A stretch of 64,000 nt of DNA from Microcoleus sp. EPA2 (GCA_020882975.1 JAHRFD010000006.1:160963-224962); one strand, 5' to 3'. Positions 9,857 through 19,438 are shown, numbered from the stretch's first letter. Notes: a model not told the origin generated them from the letters alone. Numbers and translations: made by a program.

Positions 9857-11099
9857 ATGAGCTTGTGCGTTAATCCTCATTGCCCCAATCCAAAAAATGC
9901 CGATAATGTATTGCGCTGCTCTAGCTGTAGTTCTAATTTGTTGCTAGAAGGGCGCTATCGCGCCACCCGCTTGCTAGGAGAAGGCGGCTTTGGCAAAACT
10001 TACGAGGTTAGCGATCGCGGGCGACCTCCGAAAGTTCTAAAAGTTTTGATTAAAAACACTCCCAAGGCTGTAGAACTATTCAAGCGAGAAGCCGAAGTTC
10101 TATGCCGCCTCAAGATTTTAGGAATTCCCAAAGGTGAAGAGTATTTTATATTTACTCCTGGTAACAGTCAGGAACAAGTGCATTGCTTCGTAATGCAAAA
10201 AATTGAAGGCGAAAATTTGCAAGATTGGATGTCCCAGCGGGACGATCGACCGATCGGCGAAAAGAAAGCCCGTCTTTGGTTGGAGGAGTTAGTTTATATC
10301 CTCAGCGACCTCCACCAGAATCAGTTGTTTCACCGGGATATTAAGCCGTCCAACATCATGCTTTCTCAGAACGGATTGTTGGTATTAGTAGATTTTGGAA
10401 CCGTGCGGGAAATCACCCACACTTACGAAGGAAAACACGCAGCCAAGCAAATCACGACTATTCATACCCCTGGCTACGCTCCCTTGGAGCAATTTAATGG
10501 TCAAGCTTCCCCACAATCCGATTTTTTTGCCTTGGGTCGTACTTTTGTTTATTTGCTAACCGGAAAGCATCCTAATGAATTCAACAATTCCTACGAACAT
10601 GACCTTTACACTGACGAAATAGAAACTTGGCGCGATGAAGCACCCCACGTTTCACCCGTGTTTGCAGATTTTATCGACCAACTCATGGCGCGGCCCCTTC
10701 AGAATCGCTTTGCGGATACTCAGGCAATTTTGCAACCCGATCGAGGAAGAAGAACTTTATACACTTAAAGGTCACTCAACAAGCGTAATTTCTGTAGCTA
10801 TTAGCCCAGACGGCGAAACTTTGGCGAGTGCTAGTACCGATCAAACCATTAGATTGTGGAACCTAAAAACCGGGCAAGAAATTAAAGCCCTAAGAGGGCA
10901 TTCAAATCCTATAACTTGCGTGGCTTTTCACCCAAAAAAGAATTCAGTTTTATTTAGCGGCAGCTTCGATAGAACTGTCAGCGTTTGGAATCTTGAAACC
11001 GCTCAAATAACGCATACCTACGTACCGCTATCGATAAAATTGTCCGTGACAAGAGCCCGGTTAACAAAACCGTATTTTAGTCCTTCCAGTGGCATATAA
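9857..11099 (+). pseudogene. Broken Ser/Thr kinase-WD40 gene
   Basis: The first part encodes an intact-looking eukaryotic-type protein kinase: a zinc-ribbon-like head CVNPHCPNP...CSSC (residues 4-24), glycine loop GEGGFGKTY, HRDIKPSN and DFG. This frame stops at 10768. The adjacent +1 frame (about 10740-11099) continues with WD40 repeats (GHSTSVISVAISPDGETLASA, GHSNPITCVAF). Cyanobacteria commonly encode kinase-WD40 fusions with a linker and many repeats. Here the linker is missing, the frame shifts near 10735-10745 and the WD40 part ends after about two repeats in unrelated sequence. The most economical reading is a remnant left by deletion plus frameshift. The kinase portion (9857-10768) could still be expressed. 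Start chosen at ATG 9857 (MSLCVNPHC), matching kinases with this head. Confidence 0.75.
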
Positions 11100-11154
11100 A
11101 AAAAGTACGCTATCATAGATTAATGAAATAAATTGACTCAAGTAATAATCATAA

Positions 11155-12237
11155 ATGTTTCCTCTTACCATCTACTTTGAAGAACTGCTTAAAAATATTC
11201 AGCCACCCAAAGAACGGCTCGAAGAAGCCCAAGAGTTGCCCTGGAAAATTCGCGACTACATCAAAGCCAGTAAAGATTTTTCAACTGTCTATCCGCATAC
11301 TCGACTAGCAGGTTCCTATGCTCAACACATGGCAGTAGGCGATGTTAAAGATGTTGATACCCTGGTGCGAGTTCCCGGAGACCCGGAGGCTAATGAACCA
11401 GAAGCCAAGAAACTAATCCTGGATTTAAAGAAGTTGTTGGATAAGTTACCCGAATCATTGGGATATGAAGGTTATGCTGCTCTAGACATTGAGCGAGCAC
11501 GTCGCTCGATCCATGTGTATTTTAAGGACAAGGATTTTCATCTAGATTTCGTTCCTTGCATTGCGCCGGATGGGTTTGAGGAAATGTTGTATGTTCCAGA
11601 TCGGGGCTTTAATAAATGGATACCATCTCATCCAATTGGTTACATTAATTTGCTCAATGAGTTAAATGAAAAATTTGATGAAAAAGTTAAACCATTGGGA
11701 AAACTGCTGAAACATTTCCGCGATTACCAGATGACAACACGCAAACCTAAGAGTTATTGGTTAGGTGCTCTGTTGATTTACCACATTCAGGAAGGTAGTC
11801 TGGACATGACGCAATCGTTAGGAGTTCTGTTTCACGATTTGCTAGATGCTATTTATCGCCAGTACGATCATCTGATTTGGACGAGTAAAACTGCAACTCC
11901 GAATCTTCCCGATCCCATGTTGGGGCACAACGTTTCTTGGAATTGGAATCGATCCCACTTTGAAACTTTTATGAGACGGATTCAAGATGGGCGCGGCTGG
12001 GCTGATAAAGCGCTACAAACCAACGATCGCGAAACAGCAATCCTGTACTGGCAAAAAATCTTTGGAGAAGAGTATTTCCCTACAGAAGTGGAAATTAGTG
12101 CCTCGGAACTCGCGAAAGCCGGTTTACCAGGTCAGTCTTTTGTCACTTCTACTGGGTTGATTTTGCCAAGCCAGCCAGTTTCGGGCATCTACACACCTAC
12201 ACAATCTACCAAGTTTCATGGGACTGAGCAAATTTGA
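11155..12237 (+). CDS. CBASS CD-NTase (cyclic oligonucleotide synthase)
   Basis: Nucleotidyltransferase of a CBASS anti-phage system; on infection it would make a cyclic di- or oligonucleotide that activates the effector. The 360-residue protein has the catalytic signature of the family: GS at residues 53-54 (LAGSYAQHM), the D-x-D pair D66/D68 (VKDVDTLV) and a third acid D131 in FHLDFVP. A helical domain follows, ending TKFHGTEQI. First gene of a three-gene operon; the next gene overlaps its end by 20 bp. Which CD-NTase clade and which product cannot be read from the sequence alone. Confidence 0.9.
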   Translation: MFPLTIYFEELLKNIQPPKERLEEAQELPWKIRDYIKASKDFSTVYPHTRLAGSYAQHMAVGDVKDVDTLVRVPGDPEANEPEAKKLILDLKKLLDKLPESLGYEGYAALDIERARRSIHVYFKDKDFHLDFVPCIAPDGFEEMLYVPDRGFNKWIPSHPIGYINLLNELNEKFDEKVKPLGKLLKHFRDYQMTTRKPKSYWLGALLIYHIQEGSLDMTQSLGVLFHDLLDAIYRQYDHLIWTSKTATPNLPDPMLGHNVSWNWNRSHFETFMRRIQDGRGWADKALQTNDRETAILYWQKIFGEEYFPTEVEISASELAKAGLPGQSFVTSTGLILPSQPVSGIYTPTQSTKFHGTEQI

Positions 12238-12700
12238 ATATTCGCAACTACAACCTATCGTTAATCCTGCACTGCAAAGTTTCCATATTTTACATCGATT
12301 CCCAGATTTCGCATACAGGCGCGAGCGTGGCGTCGCGGTATGGCGCGGCACACTTCAGCCGCGTCCGTTTTCCCAAAAATATCGAGTAGCCGTGTATTAT
12401 AAGCTCAGCTCGTTCCCTACAGTGCGGGTGATCTGTCCTGCCTTAGTACCAAAAGCACCACATTTATGGAAAGACGGAACGTTGTGCCTGTACTACCCGC
12501 AGGAGAAACAGTGGCGGCGCGATATGCTAATTGCAACCACTATTATTCCGTGGACGGCGTTGTGGCTTTATTACTACGAATTATGGCTAGATACAGGTAA
12601 ATGGTTGGGCCCATCTTCCCATGCTTCTGATAGCAAACTTCAGGGTGAAAAGGCTAATTATACTGAAGATAACGTACCTTTGAATAAACTATCTGAGTAA
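12218..12700 (+). CDS. CBASS E2-like (ubiquitin-conjugating fold) protein
   Basis: A 160-residue protein with the bacterial E2 signature: a beta region, then PHLWKDGTLCLYYP, where C90 is the expected active-site cysteine preceded by H82, and a helical segment WTALWLYYYELWLDTGKW near the end. In short type II CBASS operons an E2 acts without an E1 or a JAB peptidase and is thought to act on the C-terminus of the CD-NTase. The gene overlaps the CD-NTase end by 20 bp and is followed 11 bp later by the effector gene, so all three are probably co-translated. No E1 or JAB gene is present nearby. Confidence 0.85.
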   Translation: MGLSKFEYSQLQPIVNPALQSFHILHRFPDFAYRRERGVAVWRGTLQPRPFSQKYRVAVYYKLSSFPTVRVICPALVPKAPHLWKDGTLCLYYPQEKQWRRDMLIATTIIPWTALWLYYYELWLDTGKWLGPSSHASDSKLQGEKANYTEDNVPLNKLSE

Positions 12701-12711
12701 TAGCAGCAATC

Positions 12712-14163
12712 ATGACAGAGAGCGATCACCTGACTCCTTCACTTTTAGAACCGCAATCCCGTGGTGGGGATATTGCTGAAGGGGGATTCTCCTTTCAAGA
12801 TCATATTATCCTTGCCCGTATCCCCCTATGGCTGGCACAGGATGGTTTTACAGCCATGCTTCGCGAAGGCATTGGTGATGTAGAAGCCAAATTTTTTGTT
12901 CCCGAACAAGGGTTTGTTACTGAATTGCTTGAAGTTAAGGTTCACACCTTACAACCCTCCCATTTTTGGAAGGAAATTAAGCGGTTTAAAGAAATTGATT
13001 CTGGCAGCCCAAATACTTACCGGGTGTTTATTTTGGTTGCTACAGGGATATCCAGAGACCTGGAACCTTTGGTCAATGGATTACGCCGAGTTCGCAACCC
13101 CAACGACTTCTACGAACAGAATTCCCTTGTTTATGTAAATTCTCTCAAGGACTATATTCAACTTGTTAAAAAAAGTGGTGGAACCGAAGAAGATGCTAAA
13201 TTTTTGTTAAACAAAGTAGAAATAGAAGTTGATTGGATCACGGCCAAATTACAAGGAGAGGCACTCTTTAAACAATCCTTTACTGACTATCTTCAAGAGT
13301 ATAATGATTTGTCGATTAAAACGTTAGATAATATTTACAATAATTTAGGAATATTTCTCCGCCAGAAAAGGAATGAAAGCATTACTCGCAAAGATTTGGA
13401 GAACAAACTTCGGGAAAAAATTCCCTCCAATCAACTGCCAGACCTACGTTCTATCTTGATTTACACAGCTACCGATAATGCGGACAATCCAACTCATCCA
13501 GGACTGCGTTTTGATTGGGCTGACTTCTCTGGTGGAGAAACTCGCGCGATCGCCCAGACTGAAGCTTGGAACGGGTTAGTCATTAACCTCCAGAAGACAC
13601 GAAACTGGATCGAAAATCATCGAAATACCAAACGAATTAAACTTTTAGGGGATCGTCGCCTCCCAGCTTGTTTGGCATTGGGTTCTGTCTTTTCAGCCGT
13701 TCGGGGATATGCAATCGAAATGGAATACCGCAGTCAGATATGGGCAACTGATTCTCATGCGACCAGTGAAACACCAGCCTATCCTTGTCAAAATCAGACG
13801 GTGGGCGATACGGGCGATCGTCTGGTCGTCACCATTAGCATCCTTCGAGATATTCGCCCTGATGTAGAAAAAAATTTGGCTAAGTACGAATTAGAAGGTA
13901 TGCCACAACTTCATATCTATGGGCAGCAGCCTATCATTTCGCCAGAGCAGACAAATGATGCTGTCAGACGCATTAAGGATCTTATCGTTGGAAATTTGCG
14001 ACGTACTGGCAGTAAAGAAATTCATTTGTTTTTTGCAGGTCTTGCTCCCCTTGCCATGTTTCTCGGTCATCGCTTAGATGGCACAGCATCGGTTGTTTGT
14101 TACGGGTGGATCGGCAATGAACAGTATACTCAGACTTGTCGTTTGTTTTCTGGACTGAATTAA
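12712..14163 (+). CDS. cap4: CBASS effector Cap4: DUF4297 nuclease with SAVED domain
   Basis: Ligand-activated DNA endonuclease of CBASS. Residues about 10-170 form a DUF4297-type PD-(D/E)xK domain: REGIGDVEAKFF with D56, then ELLEVKVHTL with E74 and K76. Residues about 280-483 match the SAVED sensor that binds the cyclic nucleotide: GDRRLPACLALGSVFSAVRG, and near the end EIHLFFAGLAPLAMFLGHRL. The family degrades double-stranded DNA of host and phage when ligand promotes oligomerisation. Last gene of the operon, full length for the family. Confidence 0.9.
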   Translation: MTESDHLTPSLLEPQSRGGDIAEGGFSFQDHIILARIPLWLAQDGFTAMLREGIGDVEAKFFVPEQGFVTELLEVKVHTLQPSHFWKEIKRFKEIDSGSPNTYRVFILVATGISRDLEPLVNGLRRVRNPNDFYEQNSLVYVNSLKDYIQLVKKSGGTEEDAKFLLNKVEIEVDWITAKLQGEALFKQSFTDYLQEYNDLSIKTLDNIYNNLGIFLRQKRNESITRKDLENKLREKIPSNQLPDLRSILIYTATDNADNPTHPGLRFDWADFSGGETRAIAQTEAWNGLVINLQKTRNWIENHRNTKRIKLLGDRRLPACLALGSVFSAVRGYAIEMEYRSQIWATDSHATSETPAYPCQNQTVGDTGDRLVVTISILRDIRPDVEKNLAKYELEGMPQLHIYGQQPIISPEQTNDAVRRIKDLIVGNLRRTGSKEIHLFFAGLAPLAMFLGHRLDGTASVVCYGWIGNEQYTQTCRLFSGLN

Positions 14164-14298
14164 ACACTCCAACATTCTTTTGATACTCGTCAGCCTGGTT
14201 ATCGGTATGGCAAGTCGAGTTTTTTCAACTTCCTTGGTGGCTTGAATCCACTTTTTGATTTTATTGGCAGTAGCACGTTGTTGGTTGTTTTGTTTCAT
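14164..14298 (-). pseudogene. Small gene remnant, probably truncated at the CBASS boundary
   Basis: On the minus strand an ATG at 14298 overlaps the stop of the next upstream gene (ATGA coupling) and opens a protein-like reading of about 45 residues, including KIKKWIQATKEVEKTRLAI and RLTSIKRMLECL. It then runs antisense into the 3' end of cap4 and stops at 14074 in sequence with no protein character. I infer that the authentic 3' end was lost when the CBASS operon arrived. It may instead be a short intact protein or chance. Confidence 0.35.
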
Positions 14299-14528
14299 TC
14301 ACCGTAAATCTCTTTCAACACAACTGCCAATCCCGCATCTAGGTCTTGCAGCGCTTCATCTAGGCTCTCATAGCTATCTTTTCCGAACCACAGCATCCCA
14401 CCACAATCGATCGCTCGCACAAAAGATGTTAAAGAACTCTCTGCGCGATCGCCTATTTCAATCCAGCCTTCATGTTCGTATACCCAACGGGCGATGTTGG
14501 GGTACATCTGTTCCAACGAAAACTTCAT
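14295..14528 (-). CDS. Small conserved-looking hypothetical protein
   Basis: A 77-residue acidic protein (starts MKFSLEQMYPNIARWVYEHE, ends VVLKEIYGE). The composition and the SYESLDEALQDLDAGLAVVLKE helix look like a folded cytoplasmic protein of a type common in cyanobacteria. I do not recognise a named family. It is coupled by a 4-bp overlap to the remnant at 14164-14298. No function assigned. Confidence 0.6.
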   Translation of the reverse strand: MKFSLEQMYPNIARWVYEHEGWIEIGDRAESSLTSFVRAIDCGGMLWFGKDSYESLDEALQDLDAGLAVVLKEIYGE

Positions 14529-14671
14529 CTTAACTCTCTTGCCTCCCGTGTCTGCGTCCTCACGATAACGTCAGGCTTCAAATCCCAATTAAATTTAAAT
14601 CCTGATGAAACGCAGTATATCAAGGAATGAACTGCTATTCAAAAAATATAGTTTGTGAGTCCAGAATTGTA

Positions 14672-16264
14672 TTAGTTTTTGTTGCAAACTTCTTTGATAA
14701 GTTGATACTCCGCATCATATCTGGGTATAAATGAAGGTTCCCACCACGCTCCTGCTTTTTTGACAGCACCTTGTTTGTTGGTCAAAATGTAGTTAGTAGG
14801 ACGAATCATGGAGGTTGGACAGTAAACTCTAAAATCTGCTTTCAATCTATCTCCATCAGCATACACTAAAGTAGTTGAAGCAAGATAGAGTTCTGGCTTG
14901 TCAAGCAGCTTAATCGAAATTTGAGCAGGTGACATAGGAGTTGGCTTGGGTAAAGTTACTGTTGGTGTTGGTGGATAAATTGGTAATGGTTGTGGTGGAG
15001 TTGGTGGATAATTAGGTGATGTTTGAGGTTGAAATGTAACTATTGCAGATGGATAAATTGGTGATGGTTGAGGTTGAGGTGTAATTATCGGTGTTGAAGG
15101 AATTGGCGATGGTTGTGCTGGTATAACATTTGGTGATTTAGGAGTAACGGGAGTTTTAGCAGCAGTAGGAGGTTCTTGTACTTGTGAAGGAGACTTAGAA
15201 GGCTGCGGTGATGAAACTATTGGTGGAGTGGAGGCAATTGGATTCGGCTGTGGATTTGAAATCGGTGATTGTGCAAATGGTTTGGTTATCCAAAATCCTG
15301 CAATAATAGCCGTTGCAATGAAACTACCGAGCAATAAAGTTTGTTGGATATTCCCTAGTTTCGATGGAGCTACGGAAATAACTGTTGGTTGCTGAATATT
15401 CTCAGGAATATCTGCTATGGTAGGACGGATAATTTGATGAACCTGGGATGTTTTTGATTGTAAGGCTTGTAGCATTTCTTGTGCTGTAGCGTATCGATCG
15501 CAACTATGAGCCGAAATTGCTTTATCTAAAATAATGGCGAGGGTAGGGCTAACTTGCGGAGCATATTGCTTCCAAAGAATTTCACCTGTATAGTTATTAG
15601 TTTCTATATCCTGTGGCTGTTTACCTGTTAGTAAATAAATAGCGGTTAATCCAGTAGCAAATAAGTCACTGCTATAAACTGGTCGTCCAGCCGCTTGTTC
15701 CGAAGACATAAATCCACGAGTGCCAATCGCAATTGAAGTCTGTGGACTTCCCGAAGAACTCATGGTAGTAGCTATTGCCTCTTTCACAGCACCAAAATCT
15801 ATCAACACTGGCTTTTGGTCAGATTGTCTAATAATTATATTGTCTGGTTTAATATCCCGATGAATAATCCGTTTTTGATGAACATAATCTAAAATCGGTA
15901 AAAAATTAACTAAAAAGTCTCTGACGTAACTTTCGCTGAAACTGGATTGTGATTGGATTATATCTGTGAGAGTCATGCCCTCTATTAGTTCTTGAACGAG
16001 ATAGAAGTCGTTGTTTTCTTCAAAATAAGCATAGAGTGTAGGAATGCGGTCGCTGTGGCTGCCCAAATCTTCCAAAATAGCCGCTTCCCGTTGAAAGCGC
16101 TCTTTGATTAGTGGATAGATTTGGGGATGGTGAGAAACTGGGTGGAGCTTTTTAACTACGCACCGTCGCCCTGATGGCATTTGGGTATCTTCTGCGAGAA
16201 AGGTTTCCCCAAACCCACCAGAACCAATAGATTTTAAAACTTGATACCGATTATTTAATAGCAT
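14672..16264 (-). CDS. Membrane-anchored Ser/Thr protein kinase
   Basis: A 530-residue eukaryotic-type kinase. The catalytic domain spans about residues 1-275: GSGGFGETF, K38 (CVVKKL), HRDIKPDN, IDFGAVKEA, and the activation segment with GTRGFMSSEQ. A single membrane helix follows near residue 315 (LLLGSFIATAIIAGFWI). After it come about 120 residues rich in proline, serine and threonine with PQPSPIYP-like repeats, then a 60-residue C-terminal domain (LYLASTTLVYADGDRLKADF) probably outside the membrane. The kinase itself is cytoplasmic. No obvious operon partner. Cyanobacteria carry many such kinases, and the substrate is not predictable. Confidence 0.88.
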   Translation of the reverse strand: MLLNNRYQVLKSIGSGGFGETFLAEDTQMPSGRRCVVKKLHPVSHHPQIYPLIKERFQREAAILEDLGSHSDRIPTLYAYFEENNDFYLVQELIEGMTLTDIIQSQSSFSESYVRDFLVNFLPILDYVHQKRIIHRDIKPDNIIIRQSDQKPVLIDFGAVKEAIATTMSSSGSPQTSIAIGTRGFMSSEQAAGRPVYSSDLFATGLTAIYLLTGKQPQDIETNNYTGEILWKQYAPQVSPTLAIILDKAISAHSCDRYATAQEMLQALQSKTSQVHQIIRPTIADIPENIQQPTVISVAPSKLGNIQQTLLLGSFIATAIIAGFWITKPFAQSPISNPQPNPIASTPPIVSSPQPSKSPSQVQEPPTAAKTPVTPKSPNVIPAQPSPIPSTPIITPQPQPSPIYPSAIVTFQPQTSPNYPPTPPQPLPIYPPTPTVTLPKPTPMSPAQISIKLLDKPELYLASTTLVYADGDRLKADFRVYCPTSMIRPTNYILTNKQGAVKKAGAWWEPSFIPRYDAEYQLIKEVCNKN

Positions 16265-16690
16265 AGTTAAGGTGTCAAATATTGTTTTACGACATACAGC
16301 ACTAAAGTCAAGCTAATTAAAATATTTTGATGTAAATCAACTATGTTCCAGGAAGTTGAGCATGATACTCAGGTTACTTGATTGAGAACTGCTCCAACGT
16401 TCTTCTTTGGTGACATCTCTCCTGTCCTCAAGAACGAAGCTTCTGGTTTGGTGCGGAGTGCAAACTTTGTTCCTTGTCAAAGTGCGATCCTCGAAGAGGG
16501 CTCCGCTAACGACTCGCTTTACATTATCAGACAGGTGGGCGATCGACATTATGACCTAATTTATTGGCATGAGCCTGTTTAAAGCATCAGATTTAATGAT
16601 CGCCCGAACCTTTCTGCATCCACCTGTGCCCCTGAAACAGTATGTTTCCTGACTGCATCAGCCTCCTGGCGCTAAGCAATACCCAGATAA

Positions 16691-16714
16691 ATGCAGTAAT
16701 GCAGTAATGCAGTA
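16691..16714. repeat. Tandem octamer ATGCAGTA x3
   Basis: Three perfect head-to-tail copies of ATGCAGTA. The same octamer occurs twice in tandem at about 757-771, near hsdR. Such 7-8 bp short tandem repeats are common in filamentous cyanobacteria. Confidence 0.8.
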
Positions 16715-16721
16715 AAACATT

Positions 16722-16814
16722 ATACCAATTTCATTTAGTAGTGCGATAGATGGTTATTACCAGAGTATGGGTTTGAGATGTATTATCTGTAGCATTATTT
16801 TATGAAATTGGTAT
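16722..16814. repeat. 93-bp element with 13-bp terminal inverted repeats
   Basis: ATACCAATTTCAT (16722-16734) is repeated in perfect inverse orientation as ATGAAATTGGTAT (16802-16814). The inside is non-coding and AT-rich. It looks like a small MITE-type palindromic element; clear target duplications are not visible. Confidence 0.6.
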
Positions 16815-17245
16815 TAGATAAGGATGACCGCAAACAGAGAGAATATTGGTCTACCGTTGTCTGACGGGGTGAGTTTTGCCCATATCAGCTTCAGGTTGCG
16901 CCTAACCCAGCCTCAGAAACAGCGATGATTTGGCTCACTTTCCTTTATACAAGCTTCAGCAGAACTGAACCACAATCAGGTAAAAAGATTTAGAGGAAGG
17001 AAACTTCCTGAAACTGAGGATATAAAAGGTTCTTTTCCCCACGTACAGGATGAAAAGCTAGTTGCACCGTTGCCGAGAGAGCAACTGTCACAAGCCCTCT
17101 TCGACGCGGCTGAAGAACTCCCAGATTGGTGACGGTCGCTCTCAATCACAGGCCAGAAGCTCTCACCTGTCTTATTTGTTACAATCATTAATCATGTGGA
17201 GCGGGTGCACCTACGAAAACCTGCTTTTAGGAGAATTGAAAGGCG

Positions 17246-17947
17246 ATGTGGCTAAAATACGGCGTTGCTCCCAGTGGCGAACTGGCGGGCATTGATGGAG
17301 TTGTGCGGGGAAAAACTCAGCTAACTTGTCTCTACTGCGGTGGCGGACTGACAGCAAAAAAGGGGAATGTGAAAGAGCACCATTTTGCTCACACCAGGGA
17401 AACTTGCAAGCCTGTTTCGCAGCGGATTAAAACCAAAGCTTTCCCCTCGCTGCCCCTCTACGACAACTTCAACATACAGCTTAAGGGTGAGGAATTGGAA
17501 CAGTTGAAAGTGCTGTGGAAAGAGTACGGGGCAAAGGGTTACGCTATTTCCAGAGACTTGGTAAACTTTCGGTGGGAGCTCAAAGAGTTGGTGGAATCGT
17601 CGGGCGATGGCTACGCCCCGTTCCTACGCACTTATCAATTCACTCATCTCGGTAAAATCCCAATGGGTGCGCTTCCCCTGGCGTTGTTCAACAAAGTCCA
17701 AGAACCCTTGCTGCTGTCGGAGTTAATGAAGTTAGAAGGCTCTGTAGAGATTGCTTTATCTGCGGGGTTATCTTGCTTGGAAGAACGGCGGGCTGACTTG
17801 CAGATTTATCGATCGCAGTTGCGTCGCATTCTGGTAAACTCGCTCTACTTTTTAGAGGTCAAAGCTGATGGGAACTGCTTCTATAAAATTGGGGTGACAA
17901 CTCGTCAGATCGAAGAGAGAATCGCCGAGGTGCAGCACTCTATGTAG
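17246..17947 (+). pseudogene. CoiA-like/GIY-YIG-type protein, C-terminally truncated
   Basis: A 233-residue reading frame. The N-terminus has a CoiA-type metal-binding head, LTCLYCGGGLTAKKG followed by EHHFAHTRETCK, with the conserved H-F-A-H. The C-terminal 35 residues (SLYFLEVKADGNCFYKIGVT) begin a GIY-YIG/MUG113-type nuclease or DNA-binding domain, but the protein stops at AEVQHSM, well before such a domain could be complete. I therefore call it a 3'-truncated gene, though a short protein could still be made. No mobile element sits exactly at the break. Confidence 0.55.
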
Positions 17948-18068
17948 AGTAAACCGTACTTGCTGGGTTCGGTAGTCCGTATATTATATTCTTTGCTCGT
18001 AAATATAATTAATTAATTAGTCAAAAGCAGGCTAATTTCTAATAATTGTAATTTATTTAAACTACCAA

Positions 18069-18578
18069 ATGACAGTTAAAGCTATTTCTGCCACCATCCT
18101 TTTAGGTGCAATTCCACTTCATGTTTACCAGTTACCCGACGGCGGCTACAAAGTCGATGCGATTGGAGTTATGAATGCGGTGGATAAAAAGGGTAGCGCA
18201 TTGACCCGGTTTATCACTGGAAAATCAGCTTTAGCTCTGCCTTTCAACGGATACAATTTTACACAAGCTCAAAGTATTCCAGTGGCAGATAACGCTCAAT
18301 TAATCAAGCCTATTCCCATTCCGTTAGCTACAGCATATTGGTTACATGAAGCAACCAAAGGCAAAGGTAACGTGAAAGCTCAAGCTTTAGTGCAAGCTAG
18401 CATGGCAGAATCTATCGAACGGCGGGCTGACGTGGCATTCACTATCAAGCGTACTGAATCTGAGTACAATGTGCGGTTTGGTGAATTCGTTGAGTCGGTT
18501 ATGTTGGACAACCGGCAAGATGTTATCGAGCGACGGCTGCCGGGTGACGATCTGTACTACCCAGAGGGGATTAACTGA
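18069..18578 (+). CDS. Hypothetical protein
   Basis: A 169-residue protein of good coding character (starts MTVKAISATILLGAIPLHVY). It has no membrane segment. The region LPDGGYKVDAIGVMNAVDKKGSALTRFI recalls the short DNA-binding or phage anti-repressor-type domains that read a gene-regulator substrate, but I cannot assign a family. The second half is helical (KAQALVQASMAESIERRADVAF). It stands alone downstream of the truncated CoiA-like gene. No function assigned. Confidence 0.55.
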   Translation: MTVKAISATILLGAIPLHVYQLPDGGYKVDAIGVMNAVDKKGSALTRFITGKSALALPFNGYNFTQAQSIPVADNAQLIKPIPIPLATAYWLHEATKGKGNVKAQALVQASMAESIERRADVAFTIKRTESEYNVRFGEFVESVMLDNRQDVIERRLPGDDLYYPEGIN

Positions 18579-18778
18579 GCAGAAGTGCGATCGTTCTCAA
18601 CACACAAATTCTGGGAGAAACTAAAGTATTTTACTTTATGTTGGTTTGGTGATTGAAATCCTGAATGATATTAACAAAGTCCTCAAAGATAGACGTAATC
18701 TAGGACTGTTGGGTCAGGTCGCTGGGAACAGACTTACAGTTGAGGCTGTCAATATTGACGTACAGTAGCGCGGAGTGA

Positions 18779-19336
18779 ATGATGTTTAAGGTTACTTCCT
18801 GGATGGGATACTCGTTGAGCGTGGCGGTTTTAGCGGCGAGTGCGGCGGTTGTGGGGATAGAGTTAGCAATCGCTTCTACCTTCTCCATCCAATCAATAGC
18901 TTTACAGATTGCGAAGAAAACGGATGTTCCCATTTTATTGCCATCTGAAGATACTGTCGAAAAATATAAATTTGATAGCAGCGAAATTATTTATGCTTTT
19001 GTATCTACCGCATCACAATATGCTGACTACGATGTCACTTTTAACAATACACCTGGAAATGTTGGAAATGCGGCTCTTCGCTTTTCAATCAAGGCAAAGA
19101 AAGATGGCAATATCGAAAAAACATCACCCGACCCCAAAGCTAAGTTTAAAGATATTCAATTAATCGACGGTTCTAATGCGTTACTAATTCAACAGTGCGG
19201 TGCCGCTTGTTGGTCTCGGTTGCAGTGGAAGCGAAATGGCGTATTGTACGAAGTTTGGTCAAAAGCGCGCACGCCTGAATCTGCAATAGCGATTGCTAAC
19301 TCTGCGCTCAAAACTGGCGATCGCAGACTCAAATAA
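18779..19336 (+). CDS. Exported hypothetical protein
   Basis: A 184-185-residue protein (ATG 18779 and 18782 adjacent). It begins with an uncleaved-anchor or Sec-type signal (YSLSVAVLAASAAVVGIELA) followed by about 150 residues predicted outside the membrane. A pair of cysteines (QQCGAACWS) lies in the middle of a probable beta-sheet domain that ends SAIAIANSALKTGDRR. I do not recognise the family. A 12-bp perfect palindrome GTCAATATTGAC sits 20 bp upstream (18748-18759) and could be an operator. Confidence 0.6.
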   Translation: MMFKVTSWMGYSLSVAVLAASAAVVGIELAIASTFSIQSIALQIAKKTDVPILLPSEDTVEKYKFDSSEIIYAFVSTASQYADYDVTFNNTPGNVGNAALRFSIKAKKDGNIEKTSPDPKAKFKDIQLIDGSNALLIQQCGAACWSRLQWKRNGVLYEVWSKARTPESAIAIANSALKTGDRRLK

Positions 19337-19438
19337 GTGTTCAACCTCAGTTCTGAGAAACCTGAACCACACCCTAACAGTTCCCCATGCCCAAGTTCCC
19401 CGAATGCACACTTAAATTCCTTCATAAATAATTAGCCG

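Larger units (their letters stand above)
16265..17245. other. Gene-poor stretch with short repeats
   Basis: No convincing gene in 981 bp. Short open frames at 16382-16582 and 17062-17295 lack protein character. The stretch contains three tandem copies of ATGCAGTA (16691-16714) and a 93-bp inverted-repeat element (16722-16814), listed separately. The last bases before 17246 (AGGAGAATTGAAAGGCG) give the ribosome binding site of the next gene. Confidence 0.5.

Noticed and set aside
16337..16582. Short frames on both strands after the kinase gene
   Set aside because: Low complexity, no ribosome binding site, no protein-like pattern.
17062..17295. 77-codon frame overlapping the CoiA-like gene
   Set aside because: Out of frame with the real gene and rich in Ser/Arg/Cys runs typical of noise.
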